Origin: Nageia nagi
Taxonomy: Eukaryota; Pinophyta
DNA: 64,000 nt
Reading direction: 5' to 3'
NCBI GenBank assembly: GCA_050084985.1
Contig: JBITNC010000001.1
Location: forward strand, 190,898,001-190,962,000
The notes under the pieces were generated by a model. That model was not told where the DNA came from. It saw nothing but the letters and a program-made list of their open reading frames with translations, and made no database searches. The position numbers and the translations under genes are program-made. Shown here one piece after another: positions 21,668 through 33,710 of the stretch (its first letter is position 1; every line of letters begins with the position of its first letter).

Positions 21668-22750
21668 TGTAACATCCCTTTTGTACTATATAAAAATAAT
21701 GTAAGAGCCAAAAGGGATGTCTTAATAACATCCCTTTTGGAGTTTGTTTTGTAGTTTGATTTGTGGTTTGTTTTGTATAACTTGGGATAGGAATTAATTC
21801 GTCCATGGAACCCACTATGAGCCCCTAATGGGACATATCCCTCCCAAGTGTAGAATAGGATATATATTAATGTACTTGGAGATCTCAGACTTGATTGTGG
21901 GAATCCCAAGAGCTTGTATACATTAATTAGCTATGATAGAGGATTGCATGCTTGTGCCAACCTTGGGGAGTCCCCTAGACCCCACGTTGGCCATCCTAGA
22001 CTCCTAGGCTTCCACACATGACACCAAGACCCATGTGGGCATGCGTGGCACCCTAGACCCTATGCTAGCATTTATGGCACCCAGGAATCCCACGTTGGCA
22101 TGCTTGACACCTAGGCACCCATGTTGGGCATCCCAGGCCCTTTGGAGGCTAATGTTAGGGCCTTAGAGCCTAATGATGATTTCGAGGTGAGATCCAAGAC
22201 TTGGTGAAGAGTGTAAGAAGACTTGTAGGCTCATTGGATGGATAGACTTGATTATTAGACCTTTACAGTTCTACATCGTCTAGTGGATAGAACCTTAGTG
22301 GAGCGCTAAGTGTATTCCTTAGGTGGAGCACCTAAGAGAGTTGTCAGGCAGAGGGATCTTGACAATCTACGACATTGGTGGAAACACCTTTTTTCCATCC
22401 GATGGTATCCAAGGTGGAGTCTCTACCACTTGCGTGGTTATCCAAATTTGAAGAGGGCCCCTTTGGTGGGGAGGAGTCCGATTGTGAGGAGGCACTACTA
22501 TCCGACGTCCGTCCAAAAACATCAGGAGAGTTCGTTCAATCCAATTCAACTCCCAGGAGGTTGACGTCAGCCCTTTGGGCTAGGTATTGTATTGTTTCTC
22601 ATTGTTCATAAATAATATAAGTTGTGGGCACTTTGGATGTCAGCTATTGTTGGTATTTTGGCATCGTTTGGCCTCATTGTGCATGTGTGTATCCAACGTT
22701 GGCATTATTGGGTTGTAATTATTGCATGTTGTGAATATTGGCCCATCGCA
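21668..22750 (+). repeat. Gypsy-type LTR remnant (copy B)
   Basis: Starts TGTAACATCCC. It shares with copy A, in the same order and orientation, GGAACCCACTATGAGCC, AATGGGACAT, TTGTGGGAATCCC, CTACGACATTGGTGG and CCATCCGATGGTATCCAAGG. It contains a GC-rich tandem repeat (21970-22140) and a small hairpin at its left end. No adjacent PBS or pol gene was recognised, so it is probably a solo LTR or truncated copy. The right end is approximate. Confidence 0.55.
21970..22140 (+). repeat. GC-rich degenerate tandem repeat inside LTR copy B
   Basis: About four to five units of roughly 36 bp built on GACCC(A/C)ACGTTGGCATGC and GGCACCCTAG. It stands out from its AT-rich surroundings. Confidence 0.6.
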
Positions 22751-22916
22751 ACCAAAATGAAAACTATCAACCAAAAACAAAAGTATTGAAATTGAGCACA
22801 AGGTCACCTAATGGTTAAGAATAAAACCTAATAGATGAAGCAACATTGGATAAGGTAGTCTTCTCAAAAGAGTTCACACAATTAAGCATGAGAGGTATGG
22901 GTGAAGGAATAAGAAT

Positions 22917-23665
22917 CCCCATGAAAATGATATCTTGGGATTTGAGGGGGTTCAATTTAAACAAAGAGTGTCGATGATATTATTCTAATGTCACAAACCA
23001 AATATGTGCCTATTTCAAGAAACAAGTTTCATGAAGGTGGAAATTAATAGTGGTTTGCTTGGGATATGTAAATATGGAGAATTGGTAACAAAAAGTGCAA
23101 TATCAAACTTACGAGGGTTGGCCACTATGTGGAATTTGAGATCAACAAAATGCATGTTACTTGCAAACCAAATAAACCTCTTCATTAAATAAAGAGCACA
23201 AAAAGATTAAAAATTTAATAACAATTGATATGTTTAGAGTCTTTAGACCACGATAATCATAAATTCAAAATCATACTTGACTTATGCTTTTAAATATAGC
23301 TAACATATACACTTCATCCAATTAGGTTCTTGAAGAAGACTCCAATGGTATCATTTATTGTAGAGATGAGTTCACCTTGATATTAACATGGATAGTATTG
23401 TTGAACTTTTGCCCAAATAAACCCCTTGAAATCCAAGCATGAAGAATGTGATTTTTATATAGAATAATTTTAGACAAGGAAAACAAATAAGTCAAGAAAG
23501 ATATCACAATTTTATTCTTGAAGAATCATCGTTGGACAATAGGTATGTGATTAAAATTGAACTACAAGAAAATATTACATCTAATCACTAGCCTATTCAA
23601 CTAACTATTGCCCTCCCAAGATATGAAGGCTCCCCTTCAAGATTCAAACATATCTATAATTAAAG
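22917..23665 (+). pseudogene. LINE (L1-type) endonuclease-domain remnant
   Basis: Begins MKMISWDLRGFNLNK, equal to the 'MKILSWNIRGLN' start of plant LINE ORF2. It continues MCLFQETSFMK ('LLQETK') and RGLATMWN ('GGLCILWN'). Near 23560-23655 it reads NITSNHxPIQLTIALPRYEG and SRFKHIY, like the 'SDHWPIQL...PFRFE' end of the endonuclease domain. Stops and frameshifts are present. No RT domain follows in the same strand nearby, so the copy is broken or interrupted. Confidence 0.7.
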
Positions 23666-24440
23666 AAAACTTTCTAAATTTGAAGAAATATGATCTTAGA
23701 GGTATACTTATGTACACACTTTAATAAAATTGAAATAATATATTATAGGTATATTTATATACACACTTTAATAAAAATTGAAATACACAAAATTATTCTC
23801 CAACGACAAAGAATTACAAATGTAATCTTGCAAAGGGTAAGCAATAAAAATAGTTAAACTCACATTACACAAGGCAATGCAAATTAAAGAAATTGGGAGG
23901 GAAAAAATGGAAAACTAAATTAGCTACGATAAGCATGGAGAAGAAAATTGAATTAAAGGGAGAGTTTGATGTAAAAAAATAGTCCCATAGTTCATTGTTC
24001 AAAGTGAGTTCATTGTAGAACCATTCCATCTTGAGAGCATTTTTAGACTCACATCCTTTCTCCATAGACTTGGGCATTTCGATGGCTCAACTTTAGGTTG
24101 TGATAAATAACCATTTCTTACTTTATGTTCTTTAGAGATGTTTGCATCATTAGGCCCTATTGGGCGCAAGCAATGTTGGTATTTTGAGGCTAGTTTGCTC
24201 TTACAATATATGGGCATCTCCATTAATCAAATCCCATTATTCAACCCTTTTTCCACCACTCCTCACATTTGCTCCTTGAAGATAGAGATCCATAGATATA
24301 TTAGAGATAATATTTATCAACGTTACATTCAGGTTACTTGGGTCTCTCCCCCACAACCTCTCATCCCTAAGATGGCTTTCTACACCACACACCTCTTATA
24401 AATTATAGATGGTATTATTATCCTGCTTGCTTATCTTCAG
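23666..24440. other. Unassigned stretch between non-LTR remnants
   Basis: A near-exact direct repeat of about 50 bp built on TATA(C/T)TTATGTACACACTTTAATAAAA lies at about 23700-23780. Open frames on both strands at 23865-24401 overlap each other and match nothing I know. Confidence 0.35.
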
Positions 24441-24760
24441 CACTAGTGTTCTCATGGCTTGAGGATTCACGTCGACCAACTACAAGTCCATTCTCACCAA
24501 CTATGAGTTAAGACAAACCACCATATTCCTCAACCTACCAAGACTTGTCGACTATTCTCTCTACATGAGGTAGAGAATGAGGAGCACTTGATATTTTGAT
24601 GGCTTACTCACTACGAGATTTGGTGATTGTATCATTTCTTATATTGGGAGTCTAGAGGCTCCTCGTCCATTTTTTCTATTATCCTAACCAAAGATGTTTG
24701 GCCTTTTTCCTACAAGAGGTTGTTATCTTTAGGTGTGGAGGTCTACAATGATCATGAGAG
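24440..24760 (+). pseudogene. Possible non-LTR element C-terminal tail
   Basis: The forward frame gives CRLFSLHEVENEEHLIF, resembling the 'CxxCxxxxVExExHFLxxC' knuckle at the C-terminus of plant non-LTR polyproteins, followed by a block of aromatic-rich residues. It has stops in frame. The match is short and this call is tentative. Confidence 0.4.
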
Positions 24761-26239
24761 ATCCCTCAGACCTCTAAGTTGGTTAGATCCTTCTTTTAGC
24801 CCATACATGAATCTATTGGCAGGAACCGCCCTCAGAGAATAACATTCAGTATACATAAGGATACAACATGACTCAACATTTCCTTCCCTCTTATATAGTT
24901 ACTAGTTTACCCTAGTTTAGATGACAACTATTTATTACCAACTTTCTTTATACTACATATAATTCCTTGGCTTTGGATTCTAGGAGAGACTCTTGGGAGA
25001 TGACATGTGACCCTTATAGTTTGGTACACTCCATGCTCAAGGTGATCAGATCCACTATCAACCCCATCACAGCGGTAGAAGATGATGATGCTCTTACAAC
25101 CTCGACCTTGTGATTGACATAATTGTCCATTTTTGTGGTTCTCCACTTGATAGTCATTTCTCTTGGATTCTCTTCAACCTCTCTTTTCTTCTCCCATTTG
25201 AGATTGTATAGTTTTATAGCATTTTTGTCAATCCTTAAGGTCTTAACCCTAACACTTTTTCTTTTTCATTGGATTATACTGTTGAGTCCCATTGACTTAT
25301 TTTTGATTACCCATGGACAATAATGCATATTCTATTATATTCTCTAATAAAAGAAATGAAAAATTGTATCCTTCATAAAATAACTCAAATAAAGTTTCGA
25401 TAAAAATCAAGAAATATAAAAGAGGGTAGTACTCTTCTAAATAAAACTACCAATACAAGAACCAAAATAAAGAAAGGAAATTTTGCAATAGATATTGAAA
25501 AATGTTCTTAGGATTATTAATGAGTAAGACAATAACTAGTTAAACTCTCTAGTAACCAAACAAGAGTTTGGAAAGGCAAGTTTCAATATGAACAAAGATA
25601 AGGCCTTAAATCCTAAAGGATTTAATGCAATTATTTTGGAATATTAAATTATTATAGGATGTATGTCTTAGTTGGAATATTATAGAACATGTGTCTCAAG
25701 GGTGCAATAAAATACCTAACATGAAAGAACCATCATTAAAATCATCTTGCTAATCTAAAACATAAGGGGAAAAAATAACTAAATAATAAAAGAAAGATAA
25801 AATATTCAATTAAAATAGAGGCACATGCAAACCAACATGGTATAATGAAAATAGGGTTATCACTTTAGTTTATAAAAAGTGTTGATGAAATCATAATTAT
25901 TCATGATATAATGTCCACATATTATAGATGTGTTTGGAGGTAGTGGAAAGACCTTAAAAAGAAAGAATCATTGTTAAAGTTGTTATGTTGTTAGAAAAGA
26001 TAAACAACAATATAAGCAAATAATATTAATTTTTATATAATTAATTAACTTAGTGCTTTGGTTTATAACAAGTGTGGAGGATACTATAATTTTTAATTCT
26101 CATGGAAGTTGGGTTATTTCCTATTGAAAGTGAAGCCTTAGAACAATATATACTATACAATTATAAGCTTAAAACTAGATCACATTAGATTACTTGCACT
26201 TGGCCAATAAAATTGCCTAACTCATCAAGATCTTGAAAG
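24761..26239. other. AT-rich, no gene recognised
   Basis: No frame over 75 codons and no similarity noted on either strand. Confidence 0.4.
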
Positions 26240-26640
26240 AGGTTGGGTGAAAGATTTTGATAAATGGCTTGGTTTTAGGGGTTTACATAACAACAAAACC
26301 CCTTTCAATAATAACAAATTAGAAGTGCAAATTACAAATAAAGTAATTTAGTTTTTTTGGAATGATAATAATATCAAATATAAAAGAAAACTCTCTTACA
26401 ATAAAAATATCATGAATCCAAAACTTGAACATCCTTTAAATCCACATAAGATTATTAATTTCAAAAATAATCTTGTGATTGCTAAATTAAGAACTAATTC
26501 ACATGACCTTCATATTGAAACCAGTAGATGGACAATACCTGAAACAACTTGGGATGTGATAAATTTCTTAAAAAGGATTTATTTTCTCCATCAGATGCAT
26601 ATTTTGCAATCAAAATCATGAATATTCTCTAATGTGAATA
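26240..26640 (+). pseudogene. Non-LTR reverse-transcriptase polyprotein C-terminal remnant
   Basis: Reads ERGWVKDFDKWLGFRG, then KYKRKLSYNKNIMNPKLEH, then LVIAKLRTNSHDLHIETSRW and TIPETTWD. This is the tail found in many plant, especially gymnosperm, LINE-like polyproteins ('LIAQLRTSSHQLRCETGRWKVP'). The following Cys-rich knuckle is degraded. Frame breaks upstream show it is a fossil. Confidence 0.65.
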
Positions 26641-27559
26641 TGTAAAATTTTATGGTCCAATGCATACAAAATATTTAAAACATATTGACATAAACTATAT
26701 AAACTAACTTCTTCACATAAGTAAAGAGTGCTATGAACATTAGCTAGATAAGAAAGTGGAATACGTTGAAATTTTATGTAATAAATATAATTCCACATAT
26801 TCAAGGGAATAATAGTGTAAGATAAGGCTCTTCCTAAACATCGTAAATAGTAAAGCATACAAGCATTATAGGTATAACATACACATGACCAATGCTAATG
26901 AAACTGAAGTTTGTTATTGCTTATTTAGGAAATCTGAGCCTTGTTAGCATTAGAGTATTATCTAAATTTTAAATGAACATTCACTGAGATACATTATATT
27001 AGACTATTTAAATTCTTATATTTTAAAAAATGTTGTTAATGCATAAGTAATCAATGAGGAATGGGATGACATAATTCAATCATGCTAGTGAGAAGAACTT
27101 GGTGTTAAGAATGAAGGTTTGTACAAATAAAGGATAAAATACATAATATATAGTATATACTATTAGATTATATAGCATATACAAGTGGAAATTATCCTTA
27201 TGTAAGTGGACACAATCCTTATACGAGTGGGAAAAACCTTAAGGTTTTAATATATAAGGGGTTACCTCTTTTCATGAAAAGATACACCCTTTTACTCATG
27301 GAAGGTTCAAGGGATATAGTTATACCAACAACCTTCTCACCTTCTTATATGGAATATAATAATTTTTTTTAATATCTTTAAAACTGAATAACACTCTAAG
27401 GTAATGATTGTTATTCTTGCAGAATCACACTCTGAAAAGGCTAATATTCTTTCATTCCATAATTCATCTATTCCCTATTCTCAATAAAATACCCTTATAT
27501 AATTCTCGCTTCTTATTCCCTTTTTCCTCTCAAATGTAAATATTGTACAAAGTTTGGTC
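26641..27559. other. AT-rich, no gene recognised
   Basis: Contains several near-repeats of TAAGTGGACACAATCCTTATA type near 27190-27240. No coding similarity. Confidence 0.35.
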
Positions 27560-28380
27560 TTAGGTCTGAATTATATATGTACTTAATCTTTTTCTTAGAA
27601 GTCCTGTACTTAATCTTGTGTAAGGTGTTTCCAGGATGTATTTAAGTTAGAGGGTGTAAGTCAGTAGGAGGTAAGCTTAAGCCACCATTTTGCTATAAGG
27701 TAGTTCTTATTTGTACATAATCATTTACGTCATGCCTAGGAGATGCATGTGAATTGAAGGCCAAAAGGTTCCATTTTTGTAAAATTGGCTAAGTCATTTT
27801 TAGGAAGTGTTTTATATGGTCTTTGTATTTGTCTAAGTCATGTTTGGGTCTTGTTGAGAGTTGGGTTATTAGTTTCCAAGTATTGTGTAATCCAGGTGTT
27901 ATCTCCAGATGTTGTTGTATATAGTTATCAATCCTAGGTTAAGTCACTCAATGGGTGATACTTTAGGACTCGTGGAATTTCAGAGGAGGAGATGTACTTG
28001 TCAATTGAAATCAACGAGCTTTAACTTCATCCATCACCAGGTAATCTAGAAGGTCTCAACGATGAGAGATATTACAATGATACATTCAATAGACCTTGCC
28101 AATTTTAATCAATGACATCATACATTTTGAGGAAAATTGGTGGGTGGTAAGGCTTCTAGGATATTCAACAAACCCTGCCAAATAAAGACAAGACCCACCA
28201 AGCATGAATACAGATTGTAAGAGGAGGGGAACTCCTAGATCCACTTAATCAAGAGTGTATGACCCTCGAGACTTTGCCAACATATCAACTACGATTCATT
28301 TCCATGTGGTAGCAGTAGTTCTTCCTCAGGGTTAATTGGTATATAATCCTTCACCCTTGCAGTGATTGGCATCAGAGCTA
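27560..28380 (+). repeat. LTR-like segment with adjoining PBS-like site
   Basis: Non-coding segment with LTR character (late region rich in TTGTATATAGTTATCAATCC, CACTCAATGGGTGATA, and TTCACCCTTGCAG). It ends directly before TTGGCATCAGAGCTATAG at about 28366, which resembles the plant TGGTATCAGAGC primer binding site. No partner LTR was found in the window, and the left boundary is a guess. Confidence 0.35.
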
Positions 28381-31300
28381 TAGATGGTCATATTTATTGG
28401 TTGCAAAGAGTTAGGTGGCCATCAACTATAGAGATGGCTAGATTTTACTTGCAAGAAGGGTAGACCATTCCTCATAAATATAGAAATAGTTCAAATGTGC
28501 CACAGTCAAGAGACAAAGGATTACTGATTATGGTTGGATTGGTATGTGATTAAAGGTCTATAAATCCCTAGAATCGGCATTGCATTAGGACTATAATCCA
28601 TAATCATTCACAGTTATAGACTCGTCTATACATATTGTAAATATTTAGTTTCATTTAGTTCTTAGTCAAACAAGTATTTGTAGTCATTAATAGTGGACAT
28701 CAACCCATTTTGTAAAAAAAACATTATAAATAGAGGATTGTTAGAGGTCCAAAAGGTAAGATATTTTAGCAAAGTTGTCCAATGTGATAAATGTTTTCAT
28801 ATGGGACAATGCAATATAATGTTATTTTTCCCTTTGCAATTTGTGACTGTTATCTTATTTTGTAATCATTATGTATGAAGCATTGTCCTAAATTGTGGTT
28901 GTGTATTGCAATTACGAAACCCCAAGAGTAAGTTAGTTATTCTATTCTTATTCTTGGCAATGGATTACTACCTGCACAGTGATGCCCGCGCTAATTAGTT
29001 TTAGTTTACTTTCTATAGTTTAGATTTTGATCTCTTTCCTATTACTCTCTACATCTTTTATCTCTTTCTAGCTACTTTTGACCATTTTCATAGATAAGAA
29101 TTGGCCTATAATATGAAGATTGAGAAAAAAACCCCTACAAGCACACTATCCTACCACTTTATGCTCTTTCAAGAACCTTATTGTTGCAGACAATGGAGAA
29201 CTACACTAGACCAAACCTTTAGGTTACCTTATATTGATCAACAATGATCCACCATATTCAATGTTTAATTTCTTCTTTATCAAATATTATATTTTTATTG
29301 TTACTACTTCACTCTTTACTATTTTACATATATGAACCTTACATTGAATGTCTACCCTTGGTTGCCTTGCAAAATCCCTCTTGCTATCATATATTCATAA
29401 AGGGATGTACTATGTTTTAGAGTAAAACTATTTCATATTATTTTATGACTAATCTACACTTTTTTAAGTAATTTGACTACTAGTCAAGGAATCCTTAGAG
29501 TGATAAATAAATTTTGACTATTGAAGTATTATTATTGTGCTATGCGAAGGAATCTACCAAGTTGATTTTGGCATTATGCATTCAAAAGTCACTTATAGGC
29601 ATAGCAAACTATTCACATATTCACTTTCAATTTTTTGGATTCTTAAAATTGATTTTCTATTTTGAATATTATATAATTTGGTTCATGTCGAATTTCCCTC
29701 ATTGATAGAAGATCTTCCCATCATTGGTACTTTATTTATGAGAGCTTATCTAATGTGGAAGCAATGCATGAAGGATATCTTGATGAAGAGTGATATTGGA
29801 AATTCATTATCTCCTTAAAGCATCAAAACATTATCATTGAAGAAATAAGTATGATAATGTATGTTCAAGAGATTCATTAAATTATATTTTGGATGATAAA
29901 AATATTTAATTGAGAACCATAAGAGTGTAAGAGATATATGATTGAATATAAGGGAATTTATTATGTGTAACGATTTTGTCAAAACAAAAACAAAAATCTT
30001 AATGTCCTTCAATTCCATCTATTTATGCCATTGAGTTTATGAATGATATTAGTATTAAGTGAGAGAGGCTCACCATTGTTGATTCATGTGAGGATTTATA
30101 TTTATCCAATATTATAGATAATCTATTGGATTTTATAGGCATATCTTATGGGATTACAATGCTTCTTATGATCTTACAATATTTATGGAGTGTAGTAACA
30201 TGATGTTTATAGTGAAGATTTTTAGGTGAGAATTTCTTATAGTAATCTTTTAATAATCCAACTTAGTGTATTAATGAACTATTAATTATGTTCATCATGT
30301 ATTTATTAAAGATCCTATCCCCATTTGGATAATTATGTAATAAGGAGAGTTATTAGATATTTATTACATCATTGTAAAATAATAAAGTCAATATTATCCG
30401 AGTGGTTAGAATCACTTAAGTAGGTAGGGATTATGTGAGTTGCTTGTACATATTTACAATTATGTTGTGAAGTGTTAGTTTGGAGTTAGAAGATAACCAT
30501 GTTGGATTTTATGAATAAACTATTTCTTGTATAAATATGCATGTATACCTTAATCAATATATTGCATTATAAATCCTTACAACATAAATACCATAGTTTT
30601 ATTTTAATTTTTGGTAATTTGTAATAAGATTTTACTTATTCTCAAATAATTGTAACATGTAGAAAAATGAATCTCAACTAAGATATATGCTTAGAATTTT
30701 CTAGTTCAAAAGATTTGAATATTGAATTGACTAATGAATGATTGATACTACTCAAACATAGGAAATGGTTGAGTTACAACACTAATAATTTGATCATATA
30801 TGTATGTTGTATTTTGGATGTTGATATGTGGGTAGATTTTAAAAAATCTAAAGGGACACATGGAACAAATAATACCTTAAAGAAGAATAAAAAGTTAATG
30901 CCACAAGGTGAAGTAATATTGATAATTGATAAAATCAATTAGTTTATATTTGGGAGAAGGAAAAGAAAAGGTAGTTAAACAAAAATAATTATGATGCATT
31001 GATATCAAAGGAGAAAAGGAGCATGAGTTAGATTAGTACTACAAGATTTAATTGGATGCATGCTAACAATATGCATAAATGATAATGAGTATTGAGGTGG
31101 ATTGAATTTTACTTGAATCTAGTACTCCCACATAGTCCTAAGTCAAATCTTGGATATTTAGAATCTCTTTCCATAAATAAATCTATTAGGACACATTACT
31201 TTATCCCAACATGACACCAAAAGCTTAATACTTTAAATTTATTTTTAAATATCATTTGACTCTCATCTTACTGCTGGAAGTTTTTAGACTACTAGAGAAA

Positions 31301-33269
31301 TCAAGATTCCTCATGTGAAAAAGATAGGGTATGGAAGAACCTTGGTAGGATTTCCCCACTCAAAGGAATATTGAAATACCAAAAGGAGTAGGATTTATCT
31401 CATATGAATCTAAACTACAACATTCCCCAATAAAGACCTAATGTGCCAACTAAATGATCATGAATGCAATGATAAATCAACCCTATGGTTGGTATCAATT
31501 CATTTAATTAAATTATAATATGAAAGGGAATGATACATTCCATTAGGCACTTTCCATATTTGAATATGTAGTATGGGTATCAACTATTTCCAGTCCTTTT
31601 ATCTTCTCAAAAAGAGAATATAAGGAGAGAGTTGAATATTAATTTTTTAAAGAGTTCTACCCATTGATTCCTTAGATCAATGATGGACACTAATAACAAA
31701 AGAAAGAAAGTTCTAAGGAACAAAAATAAATCTAAGCAATCAATGATAAAGTAATAACAATAAAGCAAAAGAAGACCTAATATTGAGTAAAGACAAGAGG
31801 AAGCAAGATCCATCATAAAGTAAGCAAGACATAATCTTAGAAATTTCCGTCTAGAATAAAGCATAAGTTGTTGATCTACTAAATTGTCCAATATACTACA
31901 AAAATCAAATAGAGATAACTATAAGTGATTTATGAAGTTTCACTTATCATACACCAAAGGAAAATTATTCAATTAATAACTAGATTCTCATCTATCGTAG
32001 TTTTAAACAAATACTAAACATTTGAAAAATGCTAGGAAGATGTTCTTAAATAAATATAGATAATGTTAGTCTTCCTAACCATTCCATTGATTCCACAACA
32101 AGAAAAATTGGTTAAGGTATTTATATAACAAATGGAAAATGAGTACCATTATACATTGATAATCATAAATATCTATATAGTAACTATAACCAATTAGGTC
32201 AAGAGGTTTGATTCCTATTGCATTCAGAGAAACTTGCAAGGAACTGCTTGATTAAAATATCAATAGAAAATGCATGGTAAATCTAATACATAATCAAGGG
32301 ATTTAATGGTAAGTAGTTAGTAGGTAATAATATATTTTTTTGAGCCAACAATAGTTCATATAAATTGTAAAATTGTACATAATTCTTAGTGAGGAGAAAT
32401 ATTATGAAACTAGGGCTAAACTCTAGCTAGCAAGAATTTCTTCTTCTTATTTCCTATTTGGTGTTCAAGCCTCATATAGGAAAGGTAATGTAAAGTATTT
32501 AAATCTCACCATGTAATAATATAATTATTTTACAATACAAGTTGATATACTTGGATTTATGTCTAAAAATGAATCTTATCTCTATGTAGTTGAAAATGGG
32601 TTTTCATTGATTGTTGTTGTATTTTCCCTAGTATAGAAATCCATCAAAGAGTAGTTGAAAATGGGTTTTCATTCAATATTATTGTGTTCAACCTAGTATA
32701 CACATGCAAAATATCATAAAAAGATTTGATAAGATGAAAATAAACCAACTATAAATCATACAAATACATGAGAATTGCTCTATTAAAGGACTAAAATATT
32801 TTTCATGATATACAACATAAAATATTTCTTAAAAAATATTTTTTCCTCATCAAGATGGAGTTTCATACACTACAATGGTCATAGGATATATACATAACAT
32901 GGGTTTTCAAGGAACATTGTTGTTGTGAGTGCCCTGGTAGAAATGTATGTAATTTATCCTTTTTATTTGACAAGATGCATGATGTAAATGTAAATTCCTC
33001 AACTGTAATTCATGCAAATTGAAAAAAAATACTTTTCAATGTGTACTCTTATAGAATGACATATTTTGATGCAAAAAATACTATAATTTATTGTAGGTTA
33101 TTCAAAGCTCCATTGGTCACAACTTTAGGGTTGAGTGAAATGTTAAATGAGAAAAGGAACTAGGATTTTGGAGTTTTACATGGTTTGAATCGAACCTGCT
33201 AGCCTGCATTAATACCTTGTACTCAAAATTATCAAGCCTTAGGAAGCATGGTTCACTTTTTTTTTTTTT
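28381..33269. other. Long AT-rich stretch without recognised genes
   Basis: Short frames only (for example 28693-28878 and 30742-30942 plus strand, 31607-31891 minus strand). The last reads as Leu/Tyr/Phe-rich low-complexity protein typical of AT-rich non-coding DNA. A 65-bp tandem duplication lies at 32586-32715. Confidence 0.4.
32586..32715 (+). repeat. 65-bp tandem duplication
   Basis: GTAGTTGAAAATGGGTTTTC at 32586 is repeated exactly at 32651, and both are followed by ATT(G/C)A-T-TTGTT and CCTAGTATA. Confidence 0.75.
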
Positions 33270-33710
33270 AAATTTTAGTCTACAGATTCATGCTACTAAT
33301 ATTGTATTTCAGTTTTATGAATATGCACTACATTTTTCCTCTTGACATATTCATGAAACTAATGCTACATTTTAGTTTTTTGAATATGTGGTAGATTGTT
33401 TTTTTAAAATTAGGTTTACATATTCTTGAAACTAATATTCTTAAATATGATATATTATTTTAGTGAATATGTTAAGTTTGTTAAGTTTTTTTATTTTTTC
33501 AAATTAGGTCAATATATTCACAAAACTAACATAGTGCATTAGTATCGTGAAACTAAAATTTAGCATTAGTTTTACAAATATGTATGGATTTGAAAAATTA
33601 AAGTGCAAATTCATAAAACCAATATGTAGTTTTAGTGTTGCAAATATGTAGACAAGTATTTTTTAAATATATGTAGCAGGATTAGTTTTGTGAATATGCA
33701 TAGATCCTCT
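33270..33710. repeat. Degenerate array of palindromic units
   Basis: About seven spaced copies of (C/A)ATATTCATGAAACTAAT and its reverse complement ATTAGTTT(C/T)(A/G)TGAATATG alternate. For example, 33345-33363 and 33370-33388 form a near-perfect hairpin. Spacing is irregular, 45-70 bp. No coding frame; the origin is unknown. Confidence 0.6.

Noticed and set aside
4841-22750. One giant retrotransposon carrying the PANK2 gene between two LTRs
   Set aside because: The gene keeps its introns and acceptor sites, the LTR copies are very diverged, and no PBS or pol genes sit next to them in the right places. Independent insertions are simpler.
31607-31891. Membrane-protein-like minus-strand frame rich in Leu, Tyr and Phe
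   Set aside because: The composition is what AT-rich non-coding DNA gives by chance; no conserved motif and no supporting context.
28381-33269. tRNA or other structured RNA genes
   Set aside because: No cloverleaf with A and B box promoter elements was seen on either strand by eye; a covariance-model scan would be needed to exclude them fully.
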